From Ciona savignyi (lineage: Eukaryota > Chordata > Ascidiacea > Phlebobranchia > Cionidae), in the NCBI GenBank assembly GCA_000149265.1, contig CH002017.1, positions 415,929 through 479,928 on the forward strand: 64,000 nt of DNA. The letters run 5' to 3'. The translations under genes and the position numbers were made by a program. Below the pieces are notes generated by a model, which was not told the DNA's origin, searched no databases, and saw only the letters and a list, made by a program, of their open reading frames with translations. Shown here piece by piece: positions 11,401 to 26,400 of this stretch. Within the stretch, counting starts at the first letter, position 1; each line of letters begins with the position of its first letter.

Positions 11401-14400
11401 AGCGAGTTCATTCGCTCGATTCGTATATACAGCGTGGCATTTAAAAAAGACGATATGTATATTCGTATAAGTACATTCTTATACATTCCTATAAATTCGT
11501 ATAACTACATTAATGTAGATTCCTATAAATTCGTATAAATTCTCTCGTTTCGTATGTATACAGTATGACATTCGAAAACGAACCTAGTTATGGAATGCCA
11601 ATTACGGAAAAAATGTGGTCTAATGGTTAGCGCGACTTATTAAGATCGCTAAAAGACAGACATATAATGACCATTGTTGGTAAAAAAAAAGTCTTACCGG
11701 AAAGTTTGTTTTGCTTTCCGTACTCCCCGCGCGTTATCTGCTTGGTGAGGATCTGGTAGTTCCGTCCGTCAAACGGCATGGTCCCGTACACCAACGCATA
11801 CAGGAGGACCCCCAGCGACCAGCTGTCCACCTGCAAGGGAAAAATTAACAAGCTTTAAAAACGCTTTGCAAGATATTAGAAGGATAACACTTAAATACGG
11901 AATTATAAAACAGCGGAAATGCGTTATTTAAATACAAACCAAGTTTAGTATTCCCTGTAAACCACATTAGCATTTGGAAAGAGTTTTGGGTGTTGGCAAA
12001 AATTGTTGCAATAGCGTAGTTTTAACTTAACGATATAAGGGTAGGGATTATCATAAACCATCGTATTTTAGTACTGCCAATAAGAACTCGACATAACTAA
12101 GGTTGACTCGGTATAGTTAGTTTGGAATGCGGAAGTGAATTGAAGTTAAGTGACTTAATTTTTGAACGACTTAATATAGTCGTATATGCCGTTGTGGTAA
12201 CAATTGACTGTATATCAATCAGCGTTGCGGTTTAATTGCGGAAATCTAAGTAAAAATCACAGAGAAAGTAAGAAAAGTCTAAAAATCGGTGTACAATTGT
12301 ACACTTTAAGCCAAATAGTCCATTAGCGCTTGTTTACATTCTAATGATTTGTTACTATAAAAAAAAAACAATAAGAAAAGTCATGGTTATTCATCAATTA
12401 AAACCGGCACAGATACAAAAATAAAATAAATTCTAAGGCTCCTGTTAAGTGCTTACCGTGTTTCTATGCACAATTATCATGAGTGTTTACATAGGGTAGA
12501 TCGCGCAACGCTATTACGTAGGCGGTCGAGGTGGAGTTTTTGTTTTATGACGTCAGGCGCCACCCTTGGAAAGCGGTCTAAATCGGGAAACTGTTTCAAG
12601 CGAATGTTCTCGAATGTGCGGTGGGCGGGGTGACGGACTGGCGCGTCAACAGACCGGGTACACAACGGATAATGGACGGGACGAATATAGCGCGGGGTGA
12701 AGAGGGCCGGTTAAAGGCGTCGGAATGCCAAGGGCATGATGGTGAACTTTCGAGTATTTGTTTAAGGGCGGCGGGACACACATTTACTGTAAAAAATAAA
12801 ACGACTGAACACCTACAGAGCAAATATTTCAACAAGCTGGTGTAATGTAGCTATTCTGCGACGGTAAACATTGACATACAATTCAGGCGACAAACAAGTT
12901 GTTATGGCGGAAAAGTCCCCTTTTACCGTCGTTAATTTCCGCGGACCAAACAATAACGCGAGAAACGCATGAAAGGCGTTCACATTTTTCGCAGTAATAA
13001 AAATAAGTCCCAAAAAGAAGCAAGGGGTGGCTATTTTAAATATGCAGCAAAGTTATAACTATTTAAAATGCCATAACAACTTGTTTGTCGCCTGAATTGT
13101 CATTCATTAAACTCAATTCTAAATGGCTCTTATACATATTTAAAAATATATATATAATTAGTAGTTATAGAAATTGAACCAGGCACTGAGTTCGATACCA
13201 GGCTCGGTAACAAATATTAACACGACCTTTATCAACCGATATCTGTTTATTAAGTATGTTTTAAAGTATGTGGACTTACAAGTTTACCTGCCACATTGAC
13301 GCGCGAAGTGTGAAGAAGCAACTCTCTTTATGGCATCGAGTTTCGTCGTTTTTAAGATGAAGATAATCAAAATTCGCACTCTAAGCGTGTGTGAGGTAAA
13401 CGCTCATGAAAGATTTAAGCTGTTTGTGGCCGGTTATTCTAGTTCATTTACGGCGAAGGCGAAAATAGAAAATAAAGCGAGAGCAGCTTCTAGAACGTTC
13501 GGTGCCGTCTGAGCTTGACAGACAGATTGTTCTTCGGACAAATTCCGCTCAAATTCCAATGTAAGTTCGAAATTGGATTCAAGAAACCGCTAATTTGATA
13601 TTCGCTTAATTTTGCAGACTTGCCAATACACACAGCGAGTTATTTGATTTCCGTTCGATTTAATTTATCGCTACATTGTATTTTAAGTCGGGACGTGCAC
13701 TTCAAAGGTGGAATGCGGGTTAATATTAGTTCTCTCGCGCGCTAATGCGAATCGTGTGGGCAACAACGGGCTTGTGACGGGCGAAAGCGGTGGGAAATGA
13801 ACCGTTGAACTCTGCTTATCTCGGGCGCCGAAGGAGGGGGAGGAGTTACGTGTCTTTTAACCGCATTCGCGAAGTAGATCGGCTGGTTATTAGGTTCCTA
13901 CCTACCGTCGGGAAACACTAAAAGAAGAAAAAAAGGGATGGAAAAATTGCTCCTTAAAACAATGAAACTAATTTTAACCCCACACTAAAAACTAATCTTA
14001 ACTCCAGAACTAACCTTAACTCTAACCTTAACACTAATCCTTTGGCCCCAATATCCATATTAGAGTGGTTTTCCTCCTTACCTCGTTTTAGTTTTCCCCT
14101 GTCGTCGGGTTTGGAAAACGCGGAATTGAGCTTAATTTATCGATGCTACTTTGCAGACTGTGAACGGCCTTCGCTGCAGCATTAACGTGACAGGCTTATT
14201 CGGCTCGGGTTAGGTTCCGTACAAAAGAAGAAGCAATTATGTGCAGCTCGCAAGGTTCGAATTACCAGCTTCGAACTGGTGTTGATCTTGCGAACAAACA
14301 GACGTCGAGAAAACGACACGAAAGTTCCATTACACAAAACACCGCTTAAAACCTTAGTTTTAACGTTGGGGCAACTCTAGTTAGCTAATTCACTTATCAT

Positions 14401-17400
14401 TGTCCGATCGCTCGACTTACGTTCCTACGTGGGGGGTTATTACTTGACTATTGGGAGAAACTAAAAGGAGGAAAAGAGGAAAACTGAAGACTAAGTTTGA
14501 GTTGTGGTTAGTTCTGGGGTTAAAACGAGTGTTTGGAGCAAAATAAGCATTATTTTCATAGTTTTAGTTAGTAGTTTCCCTTCTTCTCTTGTTTCCTTAT
14601 TTTAGTGTTGCCTTCGACTAAACAACGTCGCGGAAATAAAAAACAAAAGACGAAATACTGAATGTCGAACACTGGGCAGTAAAACAAAGCTTACCTCTGG
14701 TCCTACATACGGAACTCCGTTGACAATCTCCGGTGATGCGTACAGCGGACTTCCGCAGAACGTGTGAAGCTGTTCGTCCGATTTAAATTTATTCGCCAAT
14801 CCAAAGTCGGCAATCTGGGAACGGATGGCTGGTAAATTAACATTATAGCACATGTGGACAACAGGTTAGAGCTCGGGGGTCGTACTTTAGTCTAGAGGTT
14901 CTGGTGTCGATTTTCGACCTAAACACTTTCCGTGCAGTGTGTTTTGGAACGGGTGACTTAACAGACGTCGAATCAATTCAGGGGTTTTAAAGTAGTTCAA
15001 AATTGGAGCAATGCCAAATATTGTAGTTGCTGCGATTTCCTGGCGCTGTATTGCCATTACAGAGCAATTGCCGCAGGATCACTCCAGTATTTCTTTCATA
15101 CAGCTATAGCTGCCTTTAAACGCGCAGTCAAACTTAAGCGGAAAATAGTATGCTTTGCAACACTGCGTTAAAACAAGCCACACCATTTCACAGATAAGGA
15201 ATAAAAAAGGGGGTTGAGTTAAAAAACATTTGAGAAATTAATACATAAAAATATAGAACTGCCATTGGATCAGTTTTTTTTACAACATTCTAGGAGGCCG
15301 GGTGGGAAAACGCAAAGGCCGTCTTCATCATAAAAACAACCTTCCGTATTCCTCTTGCCCTTAATGCTTGTATTTCAGTTGAGTAATTTATATTATTGCC
15401 AAACGTTCCAATTAAACCCATTCAGGCAGCCTTGTTCAGGTCAGCGACACAAGAACAGGGTTACCAGGGTGTGGTTCGAACATGGCACCTTCCGACTTTG
15501 TTATATATAAATTACCTTTATGGTGTTGTTTTCGTCAAGAAGAATATTTTCAAGCTTTAAGTCTCTATGTACGATGCCAATCTGTGTGAAGATTAGAGTT
15601 AATGTGTAACTAGACTTAACCGGGGATGGATAGTGGGTATGTTACGAATAATGCCCCCTACCCGCTAGCAGTGTACGTACTGTACAGTACACCGATATTG
15701 TTTATTTCGCATTTGCTAGTTGGACATAATCGTTCTTTGAAGTAACGCATTAGAGCATGGCGTTTAGGCGCCAGGAAGTGTATGACGTAGGCGGGTGACG
15801 CAATAGGGAGAAATAGACTACTGGCCAAAACAATATAAACGCGGAACTTTACGTGCTTACATGGGTGGAATAAACAAAGTTTATCTAAAAACCGGTCCAA
15901 ACCGGTTCAAACCAGCACCGTTGTTAAGGATAGTTGTCAGTGGGACGAGTATGGTTTACAAGTTTGCCAACTATACAACACATACCGGTTATAAACCAAA
16001 CGTTGTTTTTACTGCCAAATGGGGCACGAAATGCGTGGAGCATCTTATCGCGCCATATTACCACGATACGTTGCAACATTAGCCAGCAATCACAGGTCGA
16101 GCTGGCAAAGGCCCAGCAATGTGGCGTGATGGATAGTATTCGTGATGGATCAAACGAGCCTCGATGGTGACGTTTAAGTTGAAACTGCCATGGATTAATT
16201 GATTTCTTTAAGACCCCGCTTAATTAAGGCCAGGTATGCCGGGGTAACCTTATAGTCAATTGATTTTACGCAATCAGCGACCTTAAATGCTCCCTCGAGA
16301 GACTTGACAAATTGCCTTGGAATCAAAACAAACGCTTCGGCGGTGTTTTGGTATCCTGTGACGTCACATCACGTCACACTACGTCATACTATCAGTTGGT
16401 CGTGTTCGTACAGCGCCTTCCACACCACAGCACCTGTTATTTCTACTCTACAATAAGTGGCGCAATTTAAAAAGGGCCACCCGGGGTGTTCGAATACCGG
16501 ACACGCCAAAAAATGACTGAACTGTGAGATGGTGAATACCGGTACCAACAATATATACGTGACGCGTAGCAACGGGGTTTGATGCGGTTTGCATACCCGA
16601 AGTGTCTCGGGTCAATAGCTATCTTCATAGATTTCATTAAAATATCGATTACAGGGGAATCGAATGGCAGTTTAGGCGTTGAGGCTCCTATGGATCGGAT
16701 TTTCGATGGGATTAAGCTTGCTAGATGCATCGACCAAATTATCTCAACGCATGGACCCTAGCTTTAGTTGCTCGAAAAATGTCGTTTATTACGACGAAAA
16801 GACAGAAAAACGCTTATTTAACCGTTAACGTTGATGTATAGCAGTATTATTGAGTTAATTAAAATTCCGGAAAAAATAGTGAATCTTAGATTCTTAGATA
16901 AACTGTCGTGTGGCGGAATGTTTAGCGAAACCGATAATGCACAATAATCACAGGATTGAAAAAATAGGACTAGTAACAAAAGCGGCACGGGTTAAAACCT
17001 AGGCCTGTAAAACGAGATTTCCATATACTTACTTGTCGGTAGATCCGGCTTGTTATTGTTTTTTCAAAGAAATAACAAAGACAACGATCAACATATAAAA
17101 TGCCCTAAGCCTACGAAGAAAAATGCATTTAAAAACATCGGCCAATAAGTACCTTGTGACAATACCGGACCGCGGATACGATCTGACGGAAGAAGGAACG
17201 TGCTTCTTTGTCGCAAATTCCACTTTTCGACGCAAGATGGTCGTACAACTCGCCGCCAGGGGCGTACTCCATCACTATGACTATCTTGTCCTGGTTCTCG
17301 AAGACTGTGGAAGGGAAATATGAATTGAGTTTTTGCGGAAAAACTAATTTCGTCGAATCTAGCCATTCCGTACAAAACAAAAGGATTCAAGCGAAAGTAC

Positions 17401-20400
17401 ACACTAAAAGATTAATGTTATAAATGTACAATCAGGTTAAACTAAATTTACTTCCGTATAATGCGTTTGTTCCCTGGCTATCTGTCCATGCTATTCCACC
17501 AAACAACTTGAAATTATTTGTAACCGACACAATTGGCTGATTAAAAAATGCTGGCTATCGTCCTAATCATTCCCTAAATTCAACCGATTAGAGGATTAGT
17601 GATTAAAAAATTAAAATAGGGGGAAACATAAAGTATGGCTGATAGAAGGCGAAATTCATGCAAAATACAAGTTCGGTATGTGCGATGATTAGGTACACCT
17701 GCACTCCGATTTGTTTAGGTTTGTTGGCCAGACAGTTGGCACACAGAATGCTCGGTTAGAAAACGTGATGACTGGCTTTCAAGAGATCGAAGGTGTATGC
17801 TCGTTTTATGAAGCAGCTTTAATGCGCATGCGCACCGTAGTCGTCTGCAAGCACTCGTGCGTGGCGGCGGTGAGCACAGTTCACACGGGTGCGACCGGCG
17901 GGGAAACAAGGTACTCAAAACTGTCCTATTCAATCAAAGTTCGCCTCGTCGGTAAATAAGCGCAAAGCACAGCGAATGCTGCCTTAAAACCGGGCAAGTT
18001 TCAGCCACGTGTTAACCACCACTATTTGTAAAACCACATTCATTTAAACATAATAATGAACGCCACATACTTTACGGTCCATCTTTAATAATAAAGACAC
18101 AATAAACCGGTTTTACGACCGGGTCCGTTTTTTATTTAACTTTATCCTTTCTAATTTGAAACGACGTGATTTAACGACTGTGTTTTTATTTTTTTTCTTT
18201 CTTAATAATACAATTTCTATGTGTCCCTTCTTATATATCGTGTTTAGTAAAAAGCAACCAGGCAAAACGTAAACCTAAACGGCAAACTATGTCGCTGCCT
18301 AACCAGCTCCGTAAGTTGGGTGTTCTGGGGAATTTTGTCACAACTACCTAACCAACACGCAAGTACACATCTGCCCCCACAGTATGTGAGCCAGCGACAC
18401 ACATACTCGAAATTTTCAAGCAAAAATGGAAAGTTTGTTCGTTTTAGGCCGAACGCAAAGCCGCTTGGCAACCAGCCCTTAAATTGCCTTTCTAGGAGTT
18501 AAAATCCTGTTTGTCGACGATGTCGCCATTTTAGTTAATTCTCGTCACAGCTTAGGGCTACAACCCGCGTTTTTGCAGTGTTTTAAAATTTTATTTTTTT
18601 ACAATCCTTATTTCTAATAACCTCTATATTTTTAAATTATAAAAAAAAACTTTCGCAGGGTATACGACTGAATGCATGATGGCTCTCTTAAACCTTTAAT
18701 TCATTAATGTAAGTCTCACCTTCAAATATTTGTATGATGTGATCGTGCTGTATCGAAGACATGATCTCCATTTCTCTACGAATGTGTTTCATGTCGACAT
18801 CGTGTTTTATTTTGTCTTTCTTTATCGTTTTAACGGCCACCTGAAAGAAAGAAATCATTTTTAAGTGTTTTTTTTAAAGTAAAACGGTAGTAATTTTCGC
18901 GATTACAAAATTTATGGGCCATTGTGAAAGCCGGAAATGTGCTACGAAGTTAGTTTTCTTTCAACCATTTAAGTAATTGCAGGGAAGCGGAAATTAACTC
19001 ATCAACCACTAATCCTAATGGATGTCATTGGGTTTACGGATACTTTTAACGATGACGGATAGGAATGTTAGGGTATATTTACTTTCCGCGGTTATCTATT
19101 TGTACATTTTAATTTTAACTAAATTAGATGATTTTAATGAAGTAAGAGGAGAAAAAAATGTAGATTTTCTAAAACAACAACGGTAAATATGCAAATTAAT
19201 TTTTGGAGGTTTCTCAATTGACTAAGATAAGTAGGCGGTTGCAAAATATAAATTTGGGGACAATTTTACTGCAGTGTGACAGGAAATTAAATGAATCGTC
19301 ATGTGTTATGACAGTCCATCTGTCAACAACGGCTGAATGTACAGTGGAAAGCTGGGATGAAGTCGATAAACGTTTTTAGGTGATCAGGGGAAAAGTAAAA
19401 ATGAGGGAAACTGCTTAACTAATGAAATCGGGGGGCGGTATGGTTACTGGATTGATTAGGGTTAAAATTAGTGTTAGTTCTGGCCTCTGGGGTTGAAATA
19501 AGTATTTAGGGCAGGGTTAAAATGAGTTTCAATGGGTTTAGAGAGCAGTTTTCCTCTTTTTCCTGTGACCAGTGCTCTCTATTCTTATAATTAATGCACA
19601 ACCAAGTGCCTTGTCGTTTTATTTGTATTGTAGTCTGCCTTGTACAGTGATGCTACGCAAATAAAATGTCTGCGTTTCTAATCTATTAAAGGAACGCAGT
19701 ATATTGATGCTGAAACTGCAGGTCGTAACTCGTAATCCAGGACAACAAAATTACTGGGCAATCACGCTTGCCTCGTTGCGGGAGGAAAAATCAATACAAA
19801 CTTTATCTACTGTTTTCATACGGGGCTGATTAATCAATGAAAGGAATATGGGGGATAGGAAAAATGGCACCACACTCACTATGTCGCAGGACGGGTGGCT
19901 ACAGTGTTTTACCAAGAAATAATACGTTTGAGTAAATTATAAGCGATCCTTCCGAAAGTATAAAAAATACGCCAACCATGCATTACGAACACAGTATATT
20001 TATTCTGTTAAAGTGTATTAAAAAACTTTTAATTAATCGACCCATTTCAATCAAACAACTTTTCGTATATTTTTCCTGCATAATATTTAAAATTCCCAAA
20101 TATTTATACTGCACTCATGATGTAGCACTTATTGCAGGGGTGGTGATGGTGTTGTAATAGGTTGTAAAATTTGCCACAGAGTAGCACTTATGGTCTAAAT
20201 CGGTAACTTTGATTAAAAGCGGAGCAATCGCGGGTAGTTAATACTTCCTTTTACGGAACTAAATTGTGTATCTTACGTTGCATCACCAAAGACAACCATT
20301 AGAATGATTGGGGGGAGGGGGTATTTACAGCCCGCCGTTTGCTTTTTATTTACAATTCACGTTTACAGGATACGCCCACGCACAAGAACAAATGTCGATA

Positions 20401-23400
20401 TTTGAACGAGGTTTTACGAGAACTAGCTTATATGCTAATATAGAACTTGGCAATCGGCATAAAACAGCCATCACCAGTACACATGGTTGATGGTCTTTAT
20501 ATATACATATTCAACGCATAATATGTTGTTGGACATCGGACGTAATACCGTTGATAAATCATTTAAAATACAAGATGACGGAATCACATCTAAACCAACG
20601 CAGTGATAACATGGATAATAATAACATGCAGGACATGCGCCTGAGTAATCAACACACTTTGTGTGCTGTGCAATGTTAAGTGGTTATCTGCGTCACGGCC
20701 GTCGGAAGCTCCTTGCTTGAACACATTACGCAGTCACACAAGCGTTATGCTAATATGCGACCGATGCGTTGTTTAGTATGAAAACATCAGGCACTGTGTC
20801 ATACCCGAACCACTGTGTCGGCAGGTCGGACAAAACAAGCCATCACGACCTCTCCATTCATCGAACGGGTTTTATCATTTGCCATTGTTATGTATTGCTA
20901 AGGTCGTGTGGAGTAGGTATGTTATTTCAATAACGCGAATTGTTTTGAACAAAGGACATGCCAACGTTGCTACTTTTCCGAGTTATCAAGGAATGAAACT
21001 ATTTCTTGGTTGAATATGTTTTAGCGTCGCTCGACGCGAGATAGGTGTAATTACAGTCGAATTGGCAAATTGACGTCTAAACGGTACAAACCACGTAAAT
21101 TAATGCGTGTGAAACAAAAGTAAGAAAATGTAGAGTAACGTAAAAAGGACGCCAATTACGCGACTTATTAATATGTGATGGCGAAACGAGTATATATGGG
21201 TCAGGTGTGACACCAATATGTCTCGCTTTGAATGTCCGCGTTTTATTTTGGTGCGGTAAAAATGTAAAACAAACTGTAATAAATCAATCGTTAACGCGCG
21301 CAAGTAGGCCGCAGTAGTTCAATACGATGCCTGGGTAACAACATTGCGACTGCAGACAAACGCAGTTAAAGAGTTGATTGCCCTAAACAACATGAAACAA
21401 TAGATACGAAAAAGGTCGCGTGACCTTCGAATATGATGTAAGAATCCAGGTGCGCTCGTTCGCTCCGCCCTGCTTTTGTTCACGCTGATTCATAAGCGGT
21501 TTAATAAAGGTACATGGAACATTAGGGGATCAACATTGCGCTATTTTTAACAATGGCACTCCTGCGAAAAGCTGGCGCTGAAATAACACGTGGATGTGAT
21601 GTTGTATCCATAGGAACATAACACAGAGTGTAAGGGGAGTGCCGGCTGCGACCGAACTATGAGAAAAAAACTTAATATAAACACATCAACAGACACCTTA
21701 ATTTCGAATTCGCCTTAAAAACTTGTATATAGAACTACGAAAAATATAGTTTACACTTTCTCGAAGGAGCTTTATATGTATCAGCAAAACAATATGGCTG
21801 GTAGCGTGAACAAATTTTTTTAGCGTCCACCGACCGAATTAAGACCCACCTTACACATCGCTATGCCGCAAGGTTATGTGATACATGCGGTAAAGCGGTC
21901 GAACCCGCCTGACCATGCTTCTCACGCAAACGATGGCAGGAGATAAAGACTGCCTGCCTGCCGTCGGCTTAAATGACGTGGCGGTAGCAGCTAGTTATCT
22001 AAAGATAATCCGTGTTGTGCGTAAAGAATTGCAAGTCGTTATTTCCAAGGTCACGGCATATAAATCCGACTTATCTCGTTTACAGGCTATAATCTTTTTA
22101 TAGAAGGTAAAGACCGTAAACGCGCTTGTTTTAGAATGAGCTTAAATGAACCCTTGGAGAAAGTTAATCACCATTTTATACATATTCCTTAAGTTTATTA
22201 TTAATTAATGGCGATGGCATTGTCCCTGGTTGATTCACTATACTGACCCTACCGTCATTTAGAGCAAATACACGTTATCAAAAAGTAAACACGTACATTT
22301 TTTGTAAAGGATCGGATATGTTTCAGGGTGTGGTATGCACGGGCAGTCGTCAGAATACCTCATGCTCACCGTCGGGTTATGGTGGATTTTAGTGCGTGTT
22401 GTGGTTGATGAAGACATTGTTACAACCTTTGTAAAACCATTTCAATCAAATATGCAACGTCAGCAAAGTACCTTGGGCAAGAACAAAACCTAAAAGCCAG
22501 TGACTGGTTTTAACCCCACCACATTTCAGATGAATCCGAATTGCCATAGGAAGGAGCAAATCCATTAAAGCAAAGGCCGAAACATGTGTATTAGTTGAAG
22601 AGAGGTCACTAAATTATACGGGCATATTACAAGTGGCAGTTTAAGGCAACTGCCATGACTTACCGGATTTAAGTTTACAACCTCGGCGTCGAATGGATAA
22701 AACGGTTTATTAAGGTATTAAGTTTCTTTTGAGTTCAAAGGTGTTCTTTATAGTGGTGTTAGTTCCGCTCTGGCAGGAATGTGGACTTGAAACGGCCGTT
22801 AGCCATAAACGTATCAAGCAATCCGTCATAGAAATTTGTTTTTTTTTTGACTGCGACAATAACGATTTTTTGTTTTTATGCCAGTAAAACAAATCTTTAC
22901 TTTAATTATTAAAAATAATCTGGTGGAAAAGGGACGTTTTTAAATATTGTACATGCACTATACCGGTATGTTAAATATATACAGATATTTAAAACAAATA
23001 TAAAATTATTCTACACGTATTTCAATTTTGTTTCATAAATTTTTCAAAAAAAAAGAGTTTTTAAAAGATACCGGCATTTCAAATACATATAGACGCTGCA
23101 TGGGTGTCCGTTAATTGGATTAATCAAATGCGCGGTTACATAACAAACATCGAGATCAAAGCAGACAGTTGAGTTTATGACAGTTTAATGATTACGCAAC
23201 TACAGTCAAGGCGACACAACGGCGCCTGCGATCAAGATGAGGCCGCGCGAGACGCCGACGGAACTATCCTCGCAGCAGGCTTCATGCTGCTGGTAAGAAA
23301 GTGAACAGTTTGCCGCATTACAGCCGCTGCGGGCCGAGGCAATTAAACCCGACGCGAACTAAGCAGGAAATGAGCCTTTGAAAGGAACGACCGGTGCGAT

Positions 23401-26400
23401 ATTTTTACAACGAACAACCACTGTCACGAGCTCGCTCGCAGGATGTTGTAATTGGTGCCATCAATTATCGCAAGCGGTAACACGCGTCGCCCGTCCTAGA
23501 ATACCAAGTGTTCTTAGAATGCACACTTTGCACCCAACTTCAACCACCCCGCCTGTTTGTAAACCATTCCGCCCCGGAACTGTTTCGACGTCTTAAAACT
23601 TATTTTACAATAAACAAATATAGAACAAAACGCAAAACAAGAGTAAAGACAGTTAACTTCACGATTATACGTTACGCCTTATATACAAGCAACACGAAAG
23701 GGAGTTGACATTACCTACACGTTTAATAATACATGTGTAATACAGACACCTACATTTCCCCGGAGTAAATATTCGACTATTTGTACATGAATTTGACTAC
23801 GTCAGAATGCGATATACCCTCAAATACACAATAGTGCACGTCATAGGAAGTATGATACACTATGCTTTTCATATATCTATTCGTAAAAGTGTTAAAGCAA
23901 CAAAAAAGCGATGGTTGCCTGCCGATACATAGATATTTTGTCGGCGGTTTAGCTTTCACGCTATATAAGAACGATTGTTTAATAACAACGCTGTAATTGG
24001 TACTAATCCTTAGGTTGTTTATATTTCTAATTGAAGTTGCACTCTTAATTAAGGTTGTGCTTATTATTTAATTTCTAGAAACTATGTGTAAACTGCACCA
24101 TAAACAGATAACAAAGGATAACAAGTACAGAACAATAGATATTACTGAATTTCATGTATGTTGTATATCTATTTTACACAATTCATTAAGTCAGGCAAAT
24201 GCATGGCGCACTTCGTGTATCGAAACGGTTGATTTCTTAGTAATTTAACGTGAAGTGTATATACATACACAGAAAAAAGGGGGCACGTTTTCAGAGCCAT
24301 GAGAATACAATTATTTAACTAAAAAAATTAAATATTTTTTTTGTAAAATCTATTCTCTTTAGTTATTCGGCTATATCGACGGTATTATCCAAATAAACAG
24401 CAATTGATGATTCGCAAAAATAAAATCAATATCATCGTTAAAAATACGCTTACTACAATGTGAATATGAATTGTATGACAAGAATCGTCCGACTGAATTA
24501 AAATTAGTAACGGAAGCGTAATATATATATGTAATATAGAAGATGACATACTGGTCAACAATTGCGTAAAGTGTTTCGTGCGCTGTAAAAATTAGAAAAC
24601 AACGGTTTCGCCTGGTATTAAACGCACAGGAAATCGTGTTTTAAATACAGTGCAAAAGGTCACAGGTTAAAAATGTATTATTAAACCGATCTAACCCATT
24701 CTATTTTGTTGTTACATTTAACCATATTGCTGTGCACACTTAGTTGTTAGAACAATAAAAAACAACTTTTCGCCGCGTAAGTGCTCTTCAATGAAGCCAA
24801 AACGGCCTAGATAGTGGGGAGAAAATGCAGGTGCTTAGATACGCGAACCCGTCTAACCTGTCCCTTACAAATCGCGTTGAAGCACGGGCGCTAATCGCAC
24901 GGATATAAGAAGACCTGTGGTCGCCGACTGAGATGACCTTGGAATTGCTCAATTTTAATCACGCCCATTGACAGGTGACATGTTATCAATTGCAATGCTC
25001 TTGGACCGTCAGAATGAAGGTTAAAATGTAGGAATTAACTTTTGAAATGCATTAAGGGCATAAATGCTGTTGTTGTACATTGCACACCTCAGCCACTGCG
25101 AAAAACCGTGTTTTAATAAAAGGTGCAACCATTTAGTGGGAGGGTTGCGCTTGTACAGCTCTTGTACGTAGAAACGATTTAAATCCTGACACAGAGAAAC
25201 AACATCTAAAAATAAGGTCTTTAAATACCGACATATCGAAACTGCAGCCTAAGTCAACAATGTCGTAAAATGCAATTATGTACCATATACTATAGAGGGA
25301 CCGCAGCGTTATCCAACAATGTTTTCGTTCTGTGCAGGCGCCATAGTATTATCAGCTGTCGTTTGCTAATACCATCATATAAAGCGGATAATAATAGCAC
25401 TATGATGCAACAATGGCAGTACGTCAACGCGTGGTGCGTACGCAGTCGAATTCTGAGAATGCTGTGTGATGATCGAATTATGGTATTTTGGCGACATCAT
25501 AACTGTAGTTTTACAACGAACCGATAGTTGATATTTGGTGTAATCGTTAAGTATTACGTTGTTACATGTGTTTAACTATGGAAACCAATGCAGGCAACGC
25601 TCGTGTATGTACGTTCTTCATTTCGCTAATCTGCAAATCGGCTACACAAGGTGATCCGTGACGTCAGAAAATGTTTGATTGGCGCCATTGAAAGATTGAG
25701 TCATCCTTCCAGAAAAAAGGTGACAAACACGTCACTCGCGCGTGGGGTTACCTGGAGACGCGTGACGCACTTGTACCTTGGAGTGAATCACAAAACGCTT
25801 TGTGGTTGAATATTTCTAATTTCGGATCTTGTTTCACATACAAATTCTTCACAATAACAACTCCAAAAGGACACTAGAACTATTTCCTTAAGCGTTAATG
25901 AAATAGGAACTTGGCAACACCTAGTAAAATAACCGTACCTACAATTCAGTTCTAACTACTGGGTTTACCGGAAACGCCTGTACTAGTCAATAATTAATTT
26001 CTATGATTATCAAACTGGTTATTTTCCCGGTTGTTTTAAGTACATTTTTCTGTTTATGTTTTTTTAATCGAATAAGTTAAAATGGAAAGACAGAAGAATC
26101 TAATTATGTACAAACTAGGCCAATACGGCGTGTAAGTTCACCAGCGCATAGTTTCGAACGCGATTTGAACTGATTATTCCCAAAGTGGACCAGTTCGGCT
26201 ATTACTGGAACGGATCAGCAAACCAGAACAAACAATACACATCTGTGGCTGACATTGCGTCGGAATTATGATTTGAAAAAAATTTCAACGGATAATATAA
26301 AACGCATTTCACGGCGCATTTTCTAGTCCGCAGACAAAAAGTCGGCAGTTTGATCGACCACTAAAACTAAATACTGCGGAGGATATGAATATATAAAGGC

